This document shows, in pieces, positions 12,794-36,463 of a stretch of DNA of 64,000 bases (positions are counted from its first letter, which is position 1; every line of letters begins with the position of its first letter). Source of the stretch: Flaccisagitta enflata (lineage: Eukaryota > Chaetognatha > Sagittoidea > Aphragmophora); contig OZ231127.1 of NCBI GenBank assembly GCA_965153355.1, positions 94,116,001 to 94,180,000 of the forward strand, given 5' to 3'. The position numbers were made by a program, and so were the translations under genes. The notes under the pieces were generated by a model, which worked only from the letters and a program-made list of their open reading frames with translations, searched no databases and was not told the DNA's origin.

Positions 12794-13764
12794 AAAGAAG
12801 AGTCCACTCAATGGTCATTTTTGTAGCCAGGTGACACGATGGCTCAGACACCAATCGACTGGACTACTCTAAAGATATGTGTTAACATGGCTATAAAAAA
12901 GCCAGGAGCTAAGATCTTAAAAACGAACAAGTACTCCGACTGGTTTGGGAAATGACGTGATGAGTATTGCAAGTTGATAGATATTCATAATTGTCCTGTA
13001 ACTTATATCCTATCGATGCACAGAAAACGCATCATTATCAACTTGTCACACTGGATAGAACTGCGCTATAATGTGTGTACATGGTAATTGTGTTTGATTG
13101 CATATTTCTATTTCCGATTCGAAAAAAAAAACTTGCACTACAATATGTAAACAAGGTTTGGCTCATCAGTCGATGTTCTCAATCCTTCCCTCGTTTATAC
13201 ACACGGGCCCCCGGATGATCTCTTCTTGTGTCTGTTTTCTCTTTTCAGCATCAGTTACACCGAGCAGTTCTCATCACCAAAAGATATTTTTTTTTCTTCA
13301 AGATTATAATTCATCGATCGGAGCTCCGGTTCCTCAGGTTCGAGCTTAAGATTGTTGCTGTATCTAAGAGGTCATTTTCACAATAAACCGGCCCAGCTGA
13401 AATCTATAACATAATAGGCAAGAGAGCATTTTTTTCTGACAATTATTTTGTAGACAATAAAAGGTGTTAAAAGAAATAAACTGGGATCCAATGCCTAACT
13501 ACCTTCCTTCATACCTGAGATTTAGTTAGGCTATGTATTAAGACATCGGGCAAAATCAGCACATTCTTTCTCTTACACTGATTTCACACTCCAAACAATT
13601 ATGGTAAATACATCAAGAAATCATCAGGCCTACCAAATCATGGATTTTTGTTAGACTGTAATCCTTAAAGAAGAACCAAAAATTTGATGGTGATTGGTGG
13701 TCATTTACTATGGGAAAATTCTACTCATAGATGCTTTGTCTGAAACGAAGATTAATATATATGA
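12794..13764. other. No gene recognised
   Basis: AT-rich unique-looking sequence. Short frames at 13098-13349 and 13694-13906 show no domain or splice context. Nothing else supported. Confidence 0.4.
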
Positions 13765-14313
13765 GCTTTTATTTGTGTTGAAAATACACAGAAACATTCA
13801 TAAACAACATTCAACTAAAACTACAATAAGTGGAGAATTTTTTTTTTTTTTTATGGAAGTAGGGAGGGGAAAAAAGGAACGTTTAAGTATTGAAAATTGC
13901 AATTAAGGTCTGATTACCGATTGAAGGTAGTTGAGATTCAAATTTTGCTTTCATTTTTGCAAAAATTTCCGTTACAGAAAGATATCCGAAACTTTCGCGT
14001 AGGGACTTGATGCTCTCCCATCTATGATAGGAAAATATTCTACGTATTGCGTCATTGAGAGCGACATGTAGAGACTCTTTCTCTTTGTAGTGATCAAGGC
14101 CGGGCGATTCATATTGGGTATTGTATTGTATTTACAATACTTGTATGGGGAAGAAGAAGAGGATAAGGTAAGGTGGATGAGGAGGATGAGGAAAGATCGA
14201 TTTTTTAGGAAGTGCAGAAAAAAAGTGAAGAAGAAGAGGATGAGGTCTTGAAGATGAAGAGGATGGGGAAAGATCGATTTTCCCTCAGATCTAATCCTGG
14301 GTCAGTACACTCA

Positions 14314-14407
<94 letters not shown>

Positions 14408-14950
14408 TAGAAAGATAGATAGAGATAAAGACGGAGAAGAAAGAAGAAAAAAAAAGAGAGAGAGAGACACACATACATACATACACACACACAAAGACAA
14501 ACACAGACAAAGAGACTTACTTACAGAAGCAAATATCAAAAATATATGAAAAAAAATATTGATATATAAAAGTTGAGAAAAATATTCAAAAATTCTTTTT
14601 TGTTCAAGCAAATAAAAAGTGAGTTAAAGCTTCAACTATTCATTGAAGATTCAACAAAGATTTATTATTAAGTGAATTAAGATATTGTTATATATTGGGT
14701 ACAATTCTTTAAGATATTGTATTGTATTGGTATTGTATTGTATTGGCCCAATACTTTGAAAAATTGTATAGTGTATTGTATTGTTAAAGAAAATGCAAAA
14801 TCGCCCGGGCTTGGTAGTGATAGTCAGCAACTTCGCATGCATACGTGAGGTTTGGAACACAGATACTGTAAAGAAGCTTCATTGAGACAGGTTCACTCGG
14901 CTTTTTTATAAATTGAAGCATGCTCATAACAGTGAATTGGACATATTCTA
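13765..14950 (-). pseudogene. LINE reverse transcriptase fragment split by a hAT-like element
   Basis: 13920-14094 reversed encodes the RT C-terminus (NDAIRRIFSYHRWESIK-like). 14822-14950 reversed continues upstream with the LLYSVCVP-like block. The two join when 14095-14813 and one target repeat are removed. The 3' end carries AATAAAAGC near 13765. Same family as the copies at 8.25 and 25.7 kb. Confidence 0.75.
14095..14813. mobile_element. 719-bp hAT-like nonautonomous element in a LINE
   Basis: Ends CAAGGCCGGGCGATT and AATCGCCCGGGCTTG are inverted, flanked by the 8-bp repeat GTAGTGAT (14087-14094, 14814-14821). Removing it restores the LINE. Inside are inverted TATTG-rich arms, (GA)n at 14312-14383, (AGAC)n and a T-rich stretch. 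Confidence 0.8.
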
Positions 14951-15378
14951 GCCAGCTCTAACACAAAGGTTTACCTTACTGTGTAAATTGCTTTTATGAA
15001 TCTTTTTTTAAGTTTATCTATTCATATGAAGCTTTTATGAATCTTTTTTTTAAGTTTATCTATTTCATATGATCTAGAATAGTATCAAATACTAAACTAA
15101 AATTTCAAGATAATAGATGCAACCATTATCAAAATTCTTCATTATTATCAATGTTAAAGCATTCAGACACTTGATTTCGGCCAGTCTAGCTTAATGTGGA
15201 AACCACCAAACAGAAGAGTTGAGGTGGCGAAAAAATTTACCAAGTTGAGAAGGGGATGATCTGTACCAGTTTATGATGTCAGAACCAGATGCAGACAACT
15301 CTAAAAGAAATTTTGCTGGTCTGTCAATCTTTTGACCCGCTGGTCCGTCCATCCTTAGGGCATGAGTAAAGAGTAAAA

Positions 15379-15849
<471 letters not shown>

Positions 15850-16021
15850 CCCTGCCCACCCATTTACGACTAAATTATTGGGTTAATAATTTACCACACC
15901 GTACCAACAACTCTATAACCTGTAATGTTTTTTGATAGTCCTTGCGTCAGTTCATGCATCGTCCATCAGTCTGTCAATGTCTGTCATTGCGATTTCACCA
16001 AAGCATTTGATGAGACTTTTT

Positions 16022-16442
16022 GGGCAGCGGCCCCAAAGGGCTGATGTTCCGAAGAACACAGGGGTGAATTTCCTCACGTCCATCTGTCCGTTTGTCCATC
16101 CTTATGTTTGTCTGTCCGTCCTTCTGTACATACATCCCCCAAGGCCTCTTACGCTCAAATTGGCCCTATCTGGCCTGAAGTAGGCCTTGCGACTCATAAG
16201 TTGTGAGGCCTCAAATCTGCCATCTCAAGCTTAAAGATCCCTCCCGGGCTTGTGTATAGCCCTCTCTGGTCTAAAATAGACCCTGTGAGGCCTCGAATTT
16301 GCCCTCTCAGGACGAATGGGCGTAAGGAAATTCACCTCCTTTGGGGCTGCTGCCCTGCTCTAACTTCACTTCTTTAGCTGATCTCTCCAAGCAGGGCATC
16401 GGGTGCCGCTGACCATGTGCAATCCTTGGATGAATTGTTCCT
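16022..16442. mobile_element. GGGCAGCGG inverted-repeat element, copy 4
   Basis: Left terminus and (GTCC)n at 16022-16130, minisatellite GCCCTCTCTGGCCTGAAATA at 16150-16310, degraded right terminus to 16355 and family tail to 16442. A Helentron-like tail (GCCGTGTATCCGGCCTTGTT) follows at 16480-16502. Confidence 0.7.
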
Positions 16443-16502
16443 GACTGACATCGCAATGCCCACGCACACGCAGCATAGATAGCCGTGTATCCGGCCTTGT
16501 TC

Positions 16503-17156
16503 TTCTCCTTCTTTATTCTTTACTCATAAATCGCTCAACAGAAATGAAATTCTAGTCACGTTTCTAAGCCGAGTTTAAACGGGTTTTGGTTGAGGAGAAA
16601 AAAAAGACGAAATTTAGGAGATGACAGTGATGTCTACAATGAGTGCCGGTTTAGAAGGATTTGAACAGAAAATGTCAAACGACTTATATCAGGAAATAGA
16701 TGACATTGATGAGGGAATCATCATGATATGACAACCAAGGCTTAATCAATAGTGATTTATCTTTTTGTTTTCCTAAGGCGATAGACACGATTGTAGGTAT
16801 ACATACTTTTTAAAGAAGAACTTTGAAATTGTAGCAGAACAAAACAAAAAATCAAAAGCAGAACTCTTAAAGGTTATCTTTCAGATCTGCATGTCCTAGT
16901 AGTTACTCACTGTGAAAGCTGCAAAAGCGCAAGCAAAGACACCAACTGTCATGACACATGAAATAAAATTAAACAAAACAAAATAAAGAGCGTCTGATGC
17001 CAAACGCAAAATAGAAATGAAAGTATACGGCTTCAATGAAGATAAACTGCTAACCACACGCCGAGTACGCATCCAACACCTTTTTGTTTATAAATTGATG
17101 TCTGGAAACAAGGCCATATCATTTCCATATGTTTATCATGCCTTTTTGGTCAAGGA
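16503..17156. other. No gene recognised
   Basis: AT-rich sequence with no convincing exon, repeat or terminal inverted repeat. Confidence 0.4.
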
Positions 17157-17359
17157 ATCGACTCTACAATCCGCAATGTCTGTCAGTTGCTCCGTTGGTG
17201 AGTCCGTTAGTAGGTCCATCTATTACACTCTGGGTTTTTATTTGGTATCTAAGGGCGGTCTTTGTATCACTACCCCTGCCCAAATGCTTAGTCAACTATT
17301 CCTTATACTGCCCCTGCCTACCCGCACGCGACTTGAGTAGCTGTGTATCCGGCTTTGTT
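17157..17359 (+). mobile_element. Helentron-like element, degenerate copy
   Basis: The left hairpin is mostly lost (ATCGACTCTACAATCCG). The GTCY tract is short. The tail has CTGCCTACCCGCACGCGACT and CTGTGTATCCGGCTTTGTT. Confidence 0.5.
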
Positions 17360-17781
17360 TATTGTGCAAATAGCTGGGCAGACATAACATTGTTCATTTT
17401 AGCGAGAATGGTAAACAATAGTTCACAAGCCTTCTTTTTACCTTACGTTTGTTATCTTCTTTTTTTTTCTTCTTTTTAGTTGTGAAGTTTTTCTTTGTTT
17501 ACTTTTAATCTACGACCGACATCAATCCAACACTGTAATCTTTCAACATCAATCGTTTTACGTTCATGCCTTTCGTTTCTTTTGGGATCTGATTTCCCAT
17601 TCCTTACAATCCAAAAGCTGGGCAAGATCCGTCCATAAAAAAGTGCAATAATAAAAGTGGTAGATGGGCAGCAGCACTTTCATTTTCAGCTCAATTTTAG
17701 GGCATCAATTAAAAAAAACTTTTATTATATACTACATATGACAAATTCAAATGAAGTAAAAAATGAATTTTCTGCCTTTTT

Positions 17782-17936
17782 AGTTGCGGACACGCAACTC
17801 TATAAGAGGCTTTGTCCGTCCGTCGGTCGGTCCGTCGGTCCGTCGGTCCGTCACGCTAGAGTTGAAAAGTGGGAAAATGAGCATTTTCGCCCCTGCCCAC
17901 CCGTCCGCAACTGGTGGCCGTGTATCCGGCCTTGTT
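17782..17936 (+). mobile_element. Helentron-like (GTCY)n element, copy 3
   Basis: AGTTGCGGACACGCAACT at the left, a (GTCCGTCG)n tract, tail CCCGTCCGCAACT and CCGTGTATCCGGCCTTGTT. All three pairing segments carry the T/A variant (AGTTGC, GCAACT, GCAACT). Confidence 0.68.
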
Positions 17937-18770
17937 TTACTCAGCCTTCATTTTCTCCCCAAAAACACCTCGGTGCACCGATGATAGTTTATTCTTGTGT
18001 AGGTAACTCAAAAAGGTGTTTTTTTTTTCATCTGTTCTGTGACTGTATGTCACTCTGCCAGTCAATCTATTCCTCTTAATATAACGCTCAAGCTTATTTC
18101 CACTCCTGTCCAAGCACATCGAATAGATATTGGAAGATGAAATTTGTTTCCTATTACATGAGTCCACTGAATCGCTTTTATATCAGAGTAAACTTCAAGG
18201 CTGCTGCCAAAAAAAAGAAGAAAATTGGTCTTAATAATTTGATTAAAAGATCTTTCTTTTAAATCCGTCGAAGTTACAGTTTCAGTTTCTCGACCACTTT
18301 TGTTCAAACCAGAATTCGTATTTCTGTTTATGATCATATACTCAATCATATACTCATCCATTCAGATCCGTCTTAGGACCTCTCCCAACGTTCCTCTACC
18401 ATTAAAGTGGTTCTTCATATACTCAGTCGATAAATCTGTCTGTCTGTCTATCGGTCAGTCAGTCAGTCACTTTGGCAGGACGACGCAAAAAAAGTGCTGA
18501 TTGGAGAAGTGTAACGGATCGAACGACAGACCAACCAAAAAATGGCCATTAAATGCGCAAAGTACGTGAATCAAATATTCCTTAAATTGCGTTTCAACCG
18601 ATGAAAAGTCGGTGTGACAGTCAAATTTTGTTGCGGATGATATGTTGAAAAAGATGGATAATCCTTTTTTTTTTCTTTTTATTTCCAAATGAGAACAAAA
18701 ACCGGAACAAGATATTTTCCGTGAAATGTATCAAAAACCGATAAAATAAAAAAGAGAAAAAACTAAGACG
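17937..18770. other. Upstream region of the SID-1-like gene; no gene recognised
   Basis: Contains a (GTCT/GTCA)n remnant at 18430-18470 and CCAACC-rich decay. Runs of T and A appear near 18660 and 18750. No TATA box or initiator can be argued. Confidence 0.35.
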
Positions 18771-29313
<10,543 letters not shown>

Positions 29314-30060
29314 CTTGAAAATTTAGTTGGTTACATTGATATTTCATTATTTGTCCTAAATATCAGTTCCTTGATGTCTTGCGGCATTTGACTTTCGACG
29401 GTTGCGATGTGGGTTTGCTTGCTCTCTGCTTTACGCTATTAATACATCGAGGAATATAAAAAAGATACACATAAGGCAGAACAGCCAATTATTTTATTCA
29501 ACATCAACTAGTTTGACAATATTAACTTCACCAAGATAATCTAATTTGATCCAAAAAGATGCAATTACACTTATAATGTCCACTGATGCTGTTAAACTTT
29601 TTTCTTGTGTCGTAAGATTTTAAAAATTAATTCTCATTAAAATTTTTATTCCCCTGAAAAAAGTCAATGCATTTGATACACAGTAATCATCTAAGGAATC
29701 AGGTCTTTCAATCGAAATGTGACAATCGATAACCGTGATCAAAGTTACATGGCATCATGTCTATTGCTATCTCACAGAAAAAGAACTATGCAAGGTGTTG
29801 CGTCACCTAATTATTCTTGGGCCTCTGCTTATCGCCAAGCTAAGCTGTTGTTTCATTGGAAAACATTGGCTGCTTATAAGTCCACACTTTCGTTCCCACA
29901 GTCCCTTCTTGCGGAGTAACCAATCTGGTATCTGGTTAGTAGACGTAGATTAAGAAAAAACGAAACAATGATGGATCAGCAGTTACAGTATGATTGTTTT
30001 CGGTTGTAACATTTCAATTGAAAAAGTAATCTAAATGATTTAATTCTGAAAAAAGTTCTT
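29314..30060. other. Downstream flank of the SID-1-like gene; nothing recognised
   Basis: AT-rich. May hold the 3' UTR; no clear AATAAA near the stop. Short overlapping frames at 29719-29953 have no support. Confidence 0.35.
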
Positions 30061-30250
30061 AACAAGGCCAACACCTTACAGTCGCGTGCGGTTGTTAAGA
30101 CCATAAGACCAAAAGACTCCTTAAAATGACTTAAAATGACGTAAAACGAGGTAAAAAAGCTAAGCGTGACCAACGGACTGACTGACCGACCGACCGACGG
30201 ACGGACCGACAGACAGACAGAGTGGGTCATAGAGTCGCGTGCACGCGACT
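30061..30250 (-). mobile_element. Helentron-like (GTCY)n element, reversed
   Basis: AACAAGGCC, ACAGTCGCGTGCGG, a stretch of ACTTAAAATGAC repeats, (GACC)n, then AGAGTCGCGTGCACGCGACT and AAAA. The last 18 bases before the A-run are a perfect palindrome. Confidence 0.65.
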
Positions 30251-30276
30251 AAAAAACTGTGAAAATACATTTAATT

Positions 30277-30735
30277 TAGAAAAAAGTCGAAGAGACGAAG
30301 TCCCTTCGGTCTTTTTGAGTCCTGCAGAGTTTTTTGGATTTCCCTTTTTCTCATGAAGTGTTTGAGGAAGTTGATCAATTTTGGGGGCTGACTGGGACTA
30401 TGCATGGAATTGATAGCTAAAAAAGAGCTGATTCTACTTTTTCAGATAGCGCCAAGCAGAATATTGTGCAAACAATAGTTTTTGCGTTATGATTTTTTTA
30501 ATCTTATTTTATTTTTCCGCATTTTTCACATTTTTCCTGGAGAACAATATTTTTCATTGCTCCTAATTTCGGGCCTCTGTAACAAAAAAGAACAGTCAAC
30601 ATGTTACGCATATTGACTCTAGCTTTTCATCCTGCTTGCTCAGGGTTTTTGATGAACCTCTCTCTCTCTCTCTCTCTCAGCATTTACGACTTTTTTCCTA
30701 CGGCGATTAGCCGCCTTTATTGGTAATATATCAAT
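30277..30735. mobile_element. Inverted-repeat element family X, diverged copy 3
   Basis: It starts GAAAAAAGTCGAAGAGAC and ends CGACTTTTTTCCTACGGCG followed by a GGCG/CGCC hairpin, the same termini as copies 1 and 2. The interior has TAGCGCCAAGCAGAATATTG and a CTCAGG module but lacks the repeated modules. A short (TC)n lies at 30660-30680. Confidence 0.5.
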
Positions 30736-30779
30736 CTACTTAAAAAAATCTGATTCTCTCATGACTAAATGAACTACAG

Positions 30780-31215
30780 AACCAACCTGACAAATCGTCA
30801 AATTGAAAAATTTGGCAATATTTAACAGATGAACTGTTTACCTTTGAATTATTCTCATTTCTAAACGGTTTGAGCTACAGATGCCAGATTGGTCTCAAAT
30901 GAAAGATAATTTGATGTAGAATTCAGATTTTCTTAAAAGTAAGCACTGAATTGATGTCTTGAATACATTCTATTAACAAAAGGCAGGTACTTTTGTTAAA
31001 TTTTCAAAAATGATCCCATTTCTTTCATGTTTTTAATAATGCATGTTTCCAAATGGGTTTCTTTCTTTTTATATTCTAAAACTACTTCAAATTATCTTTC
31101 ATTTGAGACCAACCTGGTATCTGTAGGTCAAATCATTTAGTAAAAAGAAAAATCCAAAGAAAAATAGTTTATCTCAAAACATGAAAAACAGTTCTTTTTA
31201 GCCAAGTATGCCTTA
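30780..31215. repeat. Inverted pair of the shared box motif
   Basis: TTCTAAACGGTTTGAGCTAC and the following GCCAGATTGGTCTCAAATGA at 30857-30905 is mirrored at 31090-31140. Probably a decayed inverted-repeat element; ends not resolved. Confidence 0.5.
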
Positions 31216-31224
31216 CAACTAATA

Positions 31225-31785
31225 CAGGGTGATTTTTTTCAAGTGGGGAAAAGTATCAAGGCATCAAATTTTTATTATGACATTTTAAGATGAACCAAAG
31301 TTAGTTCATGGTTGCAAACTATTTGACATTTACTTATCAAAAAATAAAAAGTACTTTTAACAAATTTTGTAAGTGCTTTTATCAAAATCAAAAATTCAAG
31401 AAAATCACTGTTTTTCATACTTTTGTTTATGTGAATGAAGCTGAAATTACAAGATTTAAGTGATAAACTGTTTTGATTGAAAAAAAAAGTTAAAATATCC
31501 AAATCAGTGATAAAAATAAACAAATATTGATTCTCTTAACCAAAATAAGTTATTTTTGTGCATAGTTCAAAAATTCACCATTGTGTAAAAAAATCTGAAC
31601 TTAAAAGATTGAAAATGGTCAACTATACAAAATTGGAGTCAAAATTGGTCAAAATTTTTTTTTCCTTTCTTGAATATTAAATGTCAAGTAGTTAGTAATT
31701 ACAAACTTACTTTTGTTTATCTTAAAATTGCATGATAAAAATTTCATATCTTAATACTTTCCCCCACTTGAAAAAAATCACCCTG
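31225..31785. mobile_element. 561-bp mariner-type MITE (CAGGGTGATTTTTTTC), copy 1
   Basis: CAGGGTGATTTTTTTCAAGT ends are inverted, flanked by TA (31223-31224, 31786-31787). It landed inside the left target-site repeat of the neighbouring hAT-like element. No transposase. Confidence 0.88.
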
Positions 31786-32149
31786 TAGTAAGCTGGGTTG
31801 TCACGCTAATTTTAGCCACTTGAAAAAAGCCGGATTAAACCGGCTGGATTAAATTGGCTTTTTTCAAACGATTTTTGAAAAAAGCCGGCTAAAATTGGCT
31901 TTTTTCAAAATTTTTCTTGTAAAATCACCAAAAATCCAAAATTTCCCAAAAACCAGGTTTTTTTCAACAAATTTTTTCTTGTCTTGACTTCAGAGCAGCT
32001 GTTGTTTTCCTCTCAAAATCATACACCTCTTTTTTTTTTTTTGTATTCCTCTCAAAATCCTACACCTCTTTTTCCTCTTAGTTATCCGTGTTGCTAGTGG
32101 CAGGGGAAGATTCCAAATTTTTTTTTCAAAAATGCGCCTTATTGATATA

Positions 32150-32751
32150 ACTATGGCAAAAAAAAAAATTTGCAGAGATTTTTTAACAACCAAAAATGGT
32201 ACTAAGTATCAACCGATTTGGATGAAAATTTAGGCGTTACTAGGACAAATAATCATAAAGATGCTGTAAAAAAATCAAGGATTTACTCCAAACCGATTGG
32301 CCACAATCAACATTTTTGTAAAATATGCCAAGATATCGTTTGCCCATTATATTTTTATACTTAGTGATATTCTCATTCCATAAAACCTTACAAAAAATGC
32401 TTCAACGTTAACAAAATTTTTACTGTGGCTTGGAGACATACTCAGGAGGTAGCACCTAAAAAAATCACGCGGAAATTCCAAAAACTCTGGCTTTAAGAGC
32501 ATTTTTTCTTTTCCTTGTTATTTTAGAATGTTTGATATTTGAGAATTTCCTTTGATTTTCATCAATTTCTGAAACTTCACTTTTTTAACTCAAATTGCTC
32601 TCTACCGCAAAAAAATTGGAGGAATTAGATAATTTTTATACCCATCTACACAATATACTCAAGCGTCAGTTCAATTTCTATGAAAATCGGATAACATTAA
32701 GTATGGTTTTACATAGTTTTTGTTTTCCGCAAAATTTTTTTTTGCCATAGT
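32150..32751. mobile_element. 602-bp mariner-type MITE (ACTATGGCAAAA)
   Basis: ACTATGGCAAAAAAAA mirrored by TTTTTTTTGCCATAGT, TA at 32148-32149 and 32752-32753. Nested in the hAT-like element. Confidence 0.78.
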
Positions 32752-32889
32752 TATCATTAAACTTATCATATTTTATCAATTTAGTTGTGAATTGAACCAC
32801 AAATCACAATTTCTGAATATTTCCCTGATCATATCCCTGATCCCTGATCATTTCTCTTACTCTTCATCATAGGATGAAACGGTGACTTA

Positions 32890-33451
32890 CAGGGTGATTT
32901 TTTTCAAGTGGGGGAAAGTATTAAGGCATCAAATTTTAGTTATGACATTTCAGGATGAACCAAAATTAGTTTATAGTTGCAAACTACTTGACATTTACTT
33001 TTCAAGAAAGAAAAAATATTTTTGGCAAATTTTGTTAATATCTTTATCAAACCCAAAATTTCAGGAAAATCAATGTTTTTTTATGAAATTGCTTATATGG
33101 ATGAAGCTGAAATTACAAAATTTTAGTAAAAAACTGTTTTGAATAAAAACCAGAGTTGAAATATCCAAATCAGTGATAAAAGTAAATTGACATTCAACTT
33201 TTTGACCAAAATAATTTTTTTCTGTGCATAATTCAAAAATTCACTACTATGAAAAAATGATATGAACTTAATGGATTAACAATGGTCAACTATGCTAAAT
33301 TGAATTCAAAACTGGTCAAAAATATTTTTTCTTTCTTGAATATCAAATGTCCTATAGTTTGTAAGTATTAACTAACTCTGGTTTATCTTCAAATTGCATG
33401 ATAAAAATTTGATGTCTTAATACTTTTCCCCACTTGAAAAAAATCACCCTG
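32890..33451. mobile_element. 562-bp mariner-type MITE (CAGGGTGATTTTTTTC), copy 2
   Basis: Same ends and about the same length as the copy at 31225; TA at 32888-32889 and 33452-33453. Nested in the hAT-like element. Confidence 0.88.
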
Positions 33452-33729
33452 TAGGATTGATCAGGTGAGAAACATCAAAAGGTGACTGCAGCTCCAACTG
33501 TTATTGATTCCATTGCTAACAAGGTCAAGTGTAGCTTTTTTTCTCATCTAGCACTATATTTCAACATTATTTTAGCATATTTATACTGATTGCTACTACT
33601 TCCATGGCGCATTTTTGAAAAAATCCGGCGTTTGAAAAAACACAGGATTTTAGCCGGTTTAATCCATTTTAGCCGGCTAAAACTGGCTTTTTTCAAATAA
33701 ATGGCTTTTTTGACAACCCAGATAGTAAG

Positions 33730-34538
33730 AAAACTGGATCAAACTTTTGTTGAAAAGACTAGAGTGTTTCATACGGCCAGAAGTCTCACTTGCAAAATTC
33801 TTAAAAAAAAAAAAATGGACCCATCCCAGATTTTTGCACAGGGGACCTAAAAAGGCTGTAGAACAAGATTCTGATGTTCATTTTGACCTGACTTGAGCCA
33901 ATAAAAAAAGAAACGGTTTTTATTGCAAAAAACGGCTATTTTTCCTTAAAAAATAGTATTAAATGAAATTTTTTTGACTTTTTTTTTACAGAAACATAAA
34001 GTCCCAATAGTAATTGATATTTGAGTGACTCTAGAACAATTTTGAATCGGTCTATGAGGTTCAAAAATAGCATTAAAATGCTCAAAAATGAAGAAATGAC
34101 CTAAAAATTAAAAAATTGTCAAAACTGATGTTTTGGAACAGTTTCTTAGGGTGAAATATGCTGTCAGTATGAATTTCATCGATTTACTTAAAAAAACATG
34201 GCCGTGATAAGCGAAAAACGCAAAACCGCAATATGCAAATGAGGTCAAAGTGCGGTCCATTTTTGTTTTTTCATAACCCTTAAAATTGAGATTTTATCCA
34301 TCGAGATTCCTGGCCGCATATCATAAAATGTATTTTCAATATCTTTCACCCCCTTTTTTTCAGAATACGATTATCTCCTCAACTTTTCAAGTCATGTCGT
34401 CATGAAATATTACAAACGAAAACAATCATACGGTATTTGTATAATTATACAAAAACTGACACACCAAATTCACTCGTTCACATGGATTCAGATTCTCAGT
34501 TGGTCCCCGTCTGTGACGATACCGCGTTACTTGTTTTT
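33730..34538. other. No gene recognised
   Basis: AT-rich with A and T runs; no exon or terminal repeat identified. Confidence 0.4.
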
Positions 34539-35300
34539 AGTCGCGTGCTACGTGACTCTACACCCCACTGTCGGTTGGTCGGTTGGTCGGTTGGTCGGTT
34601 GGTCGGTTGGTCGGTTGGTCGGTTGGTCGGTTGGTCGGTTGGTCGATCGGTCGGTCGCTCCCCTTTTGGGCAGCGGCCCCGAAGGGGTCGATGACCTATG
34701 CTTTCACACATATGGGGAATTTTCTCCTTCGTCCTTCGTCCTTCGTCCTCATCCGTACCCGCCCCCCGGCTTTGAGACCCAAATTCTAGCCTGAGACCCA
34801 AATCCCAGTCCCGTGGCCCAAATTCTATCCAAAAGGCCCAAATCCTAGCCTCAAGTCCCAAATTCTAGCCTGGAGACCCAAATCCCAGCCTTGAGGCCCA
34901 ACCCCAGCCTTGAGGCCTAAATCTACGCCTCGAGGTTCATATCCCAGCCTCAAGGATGAGATTTACGTCTCAAGGCTGGGATTTGGGTCTCTAGGCTAGA
35001 ATTTGGGCCTTGAGGCTAGGATTTGGGCCTTTTGGATAGGATTTGGGCCCCGCGACTGGGATTTGGGTATCGGGACTAGAATTCGGGCCTTGAAGCTGGG
35101 GGGGGGGGGCGATGGAGGAGGAGAAGGAGGAGAAGGAGGAGAAGGAGAAAATTCCCCATATGTGTGAAAGCATCAACTTTAAGTACAACTAACTAGGGCA
35201 GGGCAAGGGTACCACTGACCATCTAACGCTTTTGCGACTATTTACTTTTTCGGCGTTTTTTAACTTCTTGAGCATACGGCTCCTGCCCGGATGCCCTACA
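34539..35300 (+). mobile_element. Helentron-like element hosting a GGGCAGCGG element
   Basis: Left hairpin AGTCGCGTGCTACGTGACT and a clean (GGTTGGTC)n tract run to 34660. The tail (GAGCATACGGCTCCTGCCC) resumes at 35270 and its end is lost. Confidence 0.55.
34668..35225. mobile_element. GGGCAGCGG-type element with foldback minisatellite
   Basis: GGGCAGCGGCCCCGAAGGGG starts at 34668. CACATATGGGGAATTTTCTC near 34707 is mirrored near 35150. Between them, units like GACCCAAATCCTAGCC (34770-34930) are followed by the reversed units (34960-35095), so the minisatellite itself folds back. Confidence 0.65.
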
Positions 35301-35658
35301 CGCCATATTTTTTATAAGAACACAGTTTTTTGAAGTGAGGCTCAGCGTTCTTATTTTTTGTCAATTTTCAGCCTCAAATGTTCTTAACCTGTTCTTATTT
35401 TTCTAGCATGTAAGTTCTTTATCATAGTTGCTAACTAGTCATATTTAATGAAATGAATATATTTTATGCTCAGTCTTATAATTTTTGTTTATGTTAAGTC
35501 ATGAAATTAAAAAAAATGTTAATGATAAAAGTAATTGGTTAAATGTTTAGGTTTTGGAAAATGTACAAGGTTTTCTCGTGTTCTTAAAAAAAAAAAGCGT
35601 TTTAAATGTCTTTATGCAAAATATGGCCTGCATACTTGATGCTTATTTTTTCTTTTTT
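35301..35658. other. No gene recognised
   Basis: AT-rich; GTTCTTATTTTT recurs three times at 35305-35405. Nothing else. Confidence 0.4.
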
Positions 35659-35831
35659 AGTCGCGTGCAACGCGACTCTACACCCCGCTATGTAGGTCCG
35701 TCGGTTGGTTGGTCGGTCGGTTGGTCGGTCGGTTGGTATCAGCTCCTGCCCAGATGTACTCTAGTGACCTTCTCCAACACTGCTCCTGCCCATCCGCACG
35801 CGACTAGGGTAGCCGTGTATCCGGCCTTGTT
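35659..35831 (+). mobile_element. Helentron-like (GTCY)n element
   Basis: AGTCGCGTGCAACGCGACTCT, (GGTTGGTC)n, GCTCCTGCCCAGATG and tail CGCACGCGACTAGGGTAGCC, GTATCCGGCCTTGTT. Hairpin and tail segments all carry the GCGTGC/GCACGC variant. Confidence 0.68.
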
Positions 35832-36048
35832 TATCTTTTTCTTTTTTATTCATCTCTTTCTTCTCCTCATTTTAATCGTTAGGAGTGAACAAGTCGTTCA
35901 GCTTCCACAGACATTCTATATTGCTATGTTGCTCCTACGGCTATGGCTATGGTGGATTCGACAGGCAAGATCTGATTTACGAATCAGTTCGGGTCCAAAA
36001 ATAATCTACTCCATAAAGCATATTTTCTTTTTTTCACTCCATCTCTTA

Positions 36049-36336
<288 letters not shown>

Positions 36337-36463
36337 TGATGCCGTAGTAAACCACATCCTGACGTGAAAAGACGAAACGTTTTCTTCCTTTAATATCTTT
36401 TTTTTTCTCTGCTAGACAAAAAGGATGTTAACGATGAAGGAAATGTTAGGCGAGACAAAATAA

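Larger units (their letters stand above)
31793..33721. mobile_element. hAT-like nonautonomous element with two nested MITEs
   Basis: Ends CTGGGTTGTCA and TGACAACCCAG are an 11-bp perfect inverted pair. The 8-bp target repeat ATAGTAAG lies at 33722-33729 on the right. On the left it is rebuilt (ATA + GTAAG) when the MITE at 31225-31785 is removed. Subterminal AGCCGGCTAAAATTGGC and TTTTTTCAA repeats occur at both ends. Without its nested MITEs it is about 760 bp, without coding capacity. Confidence 0.8.
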
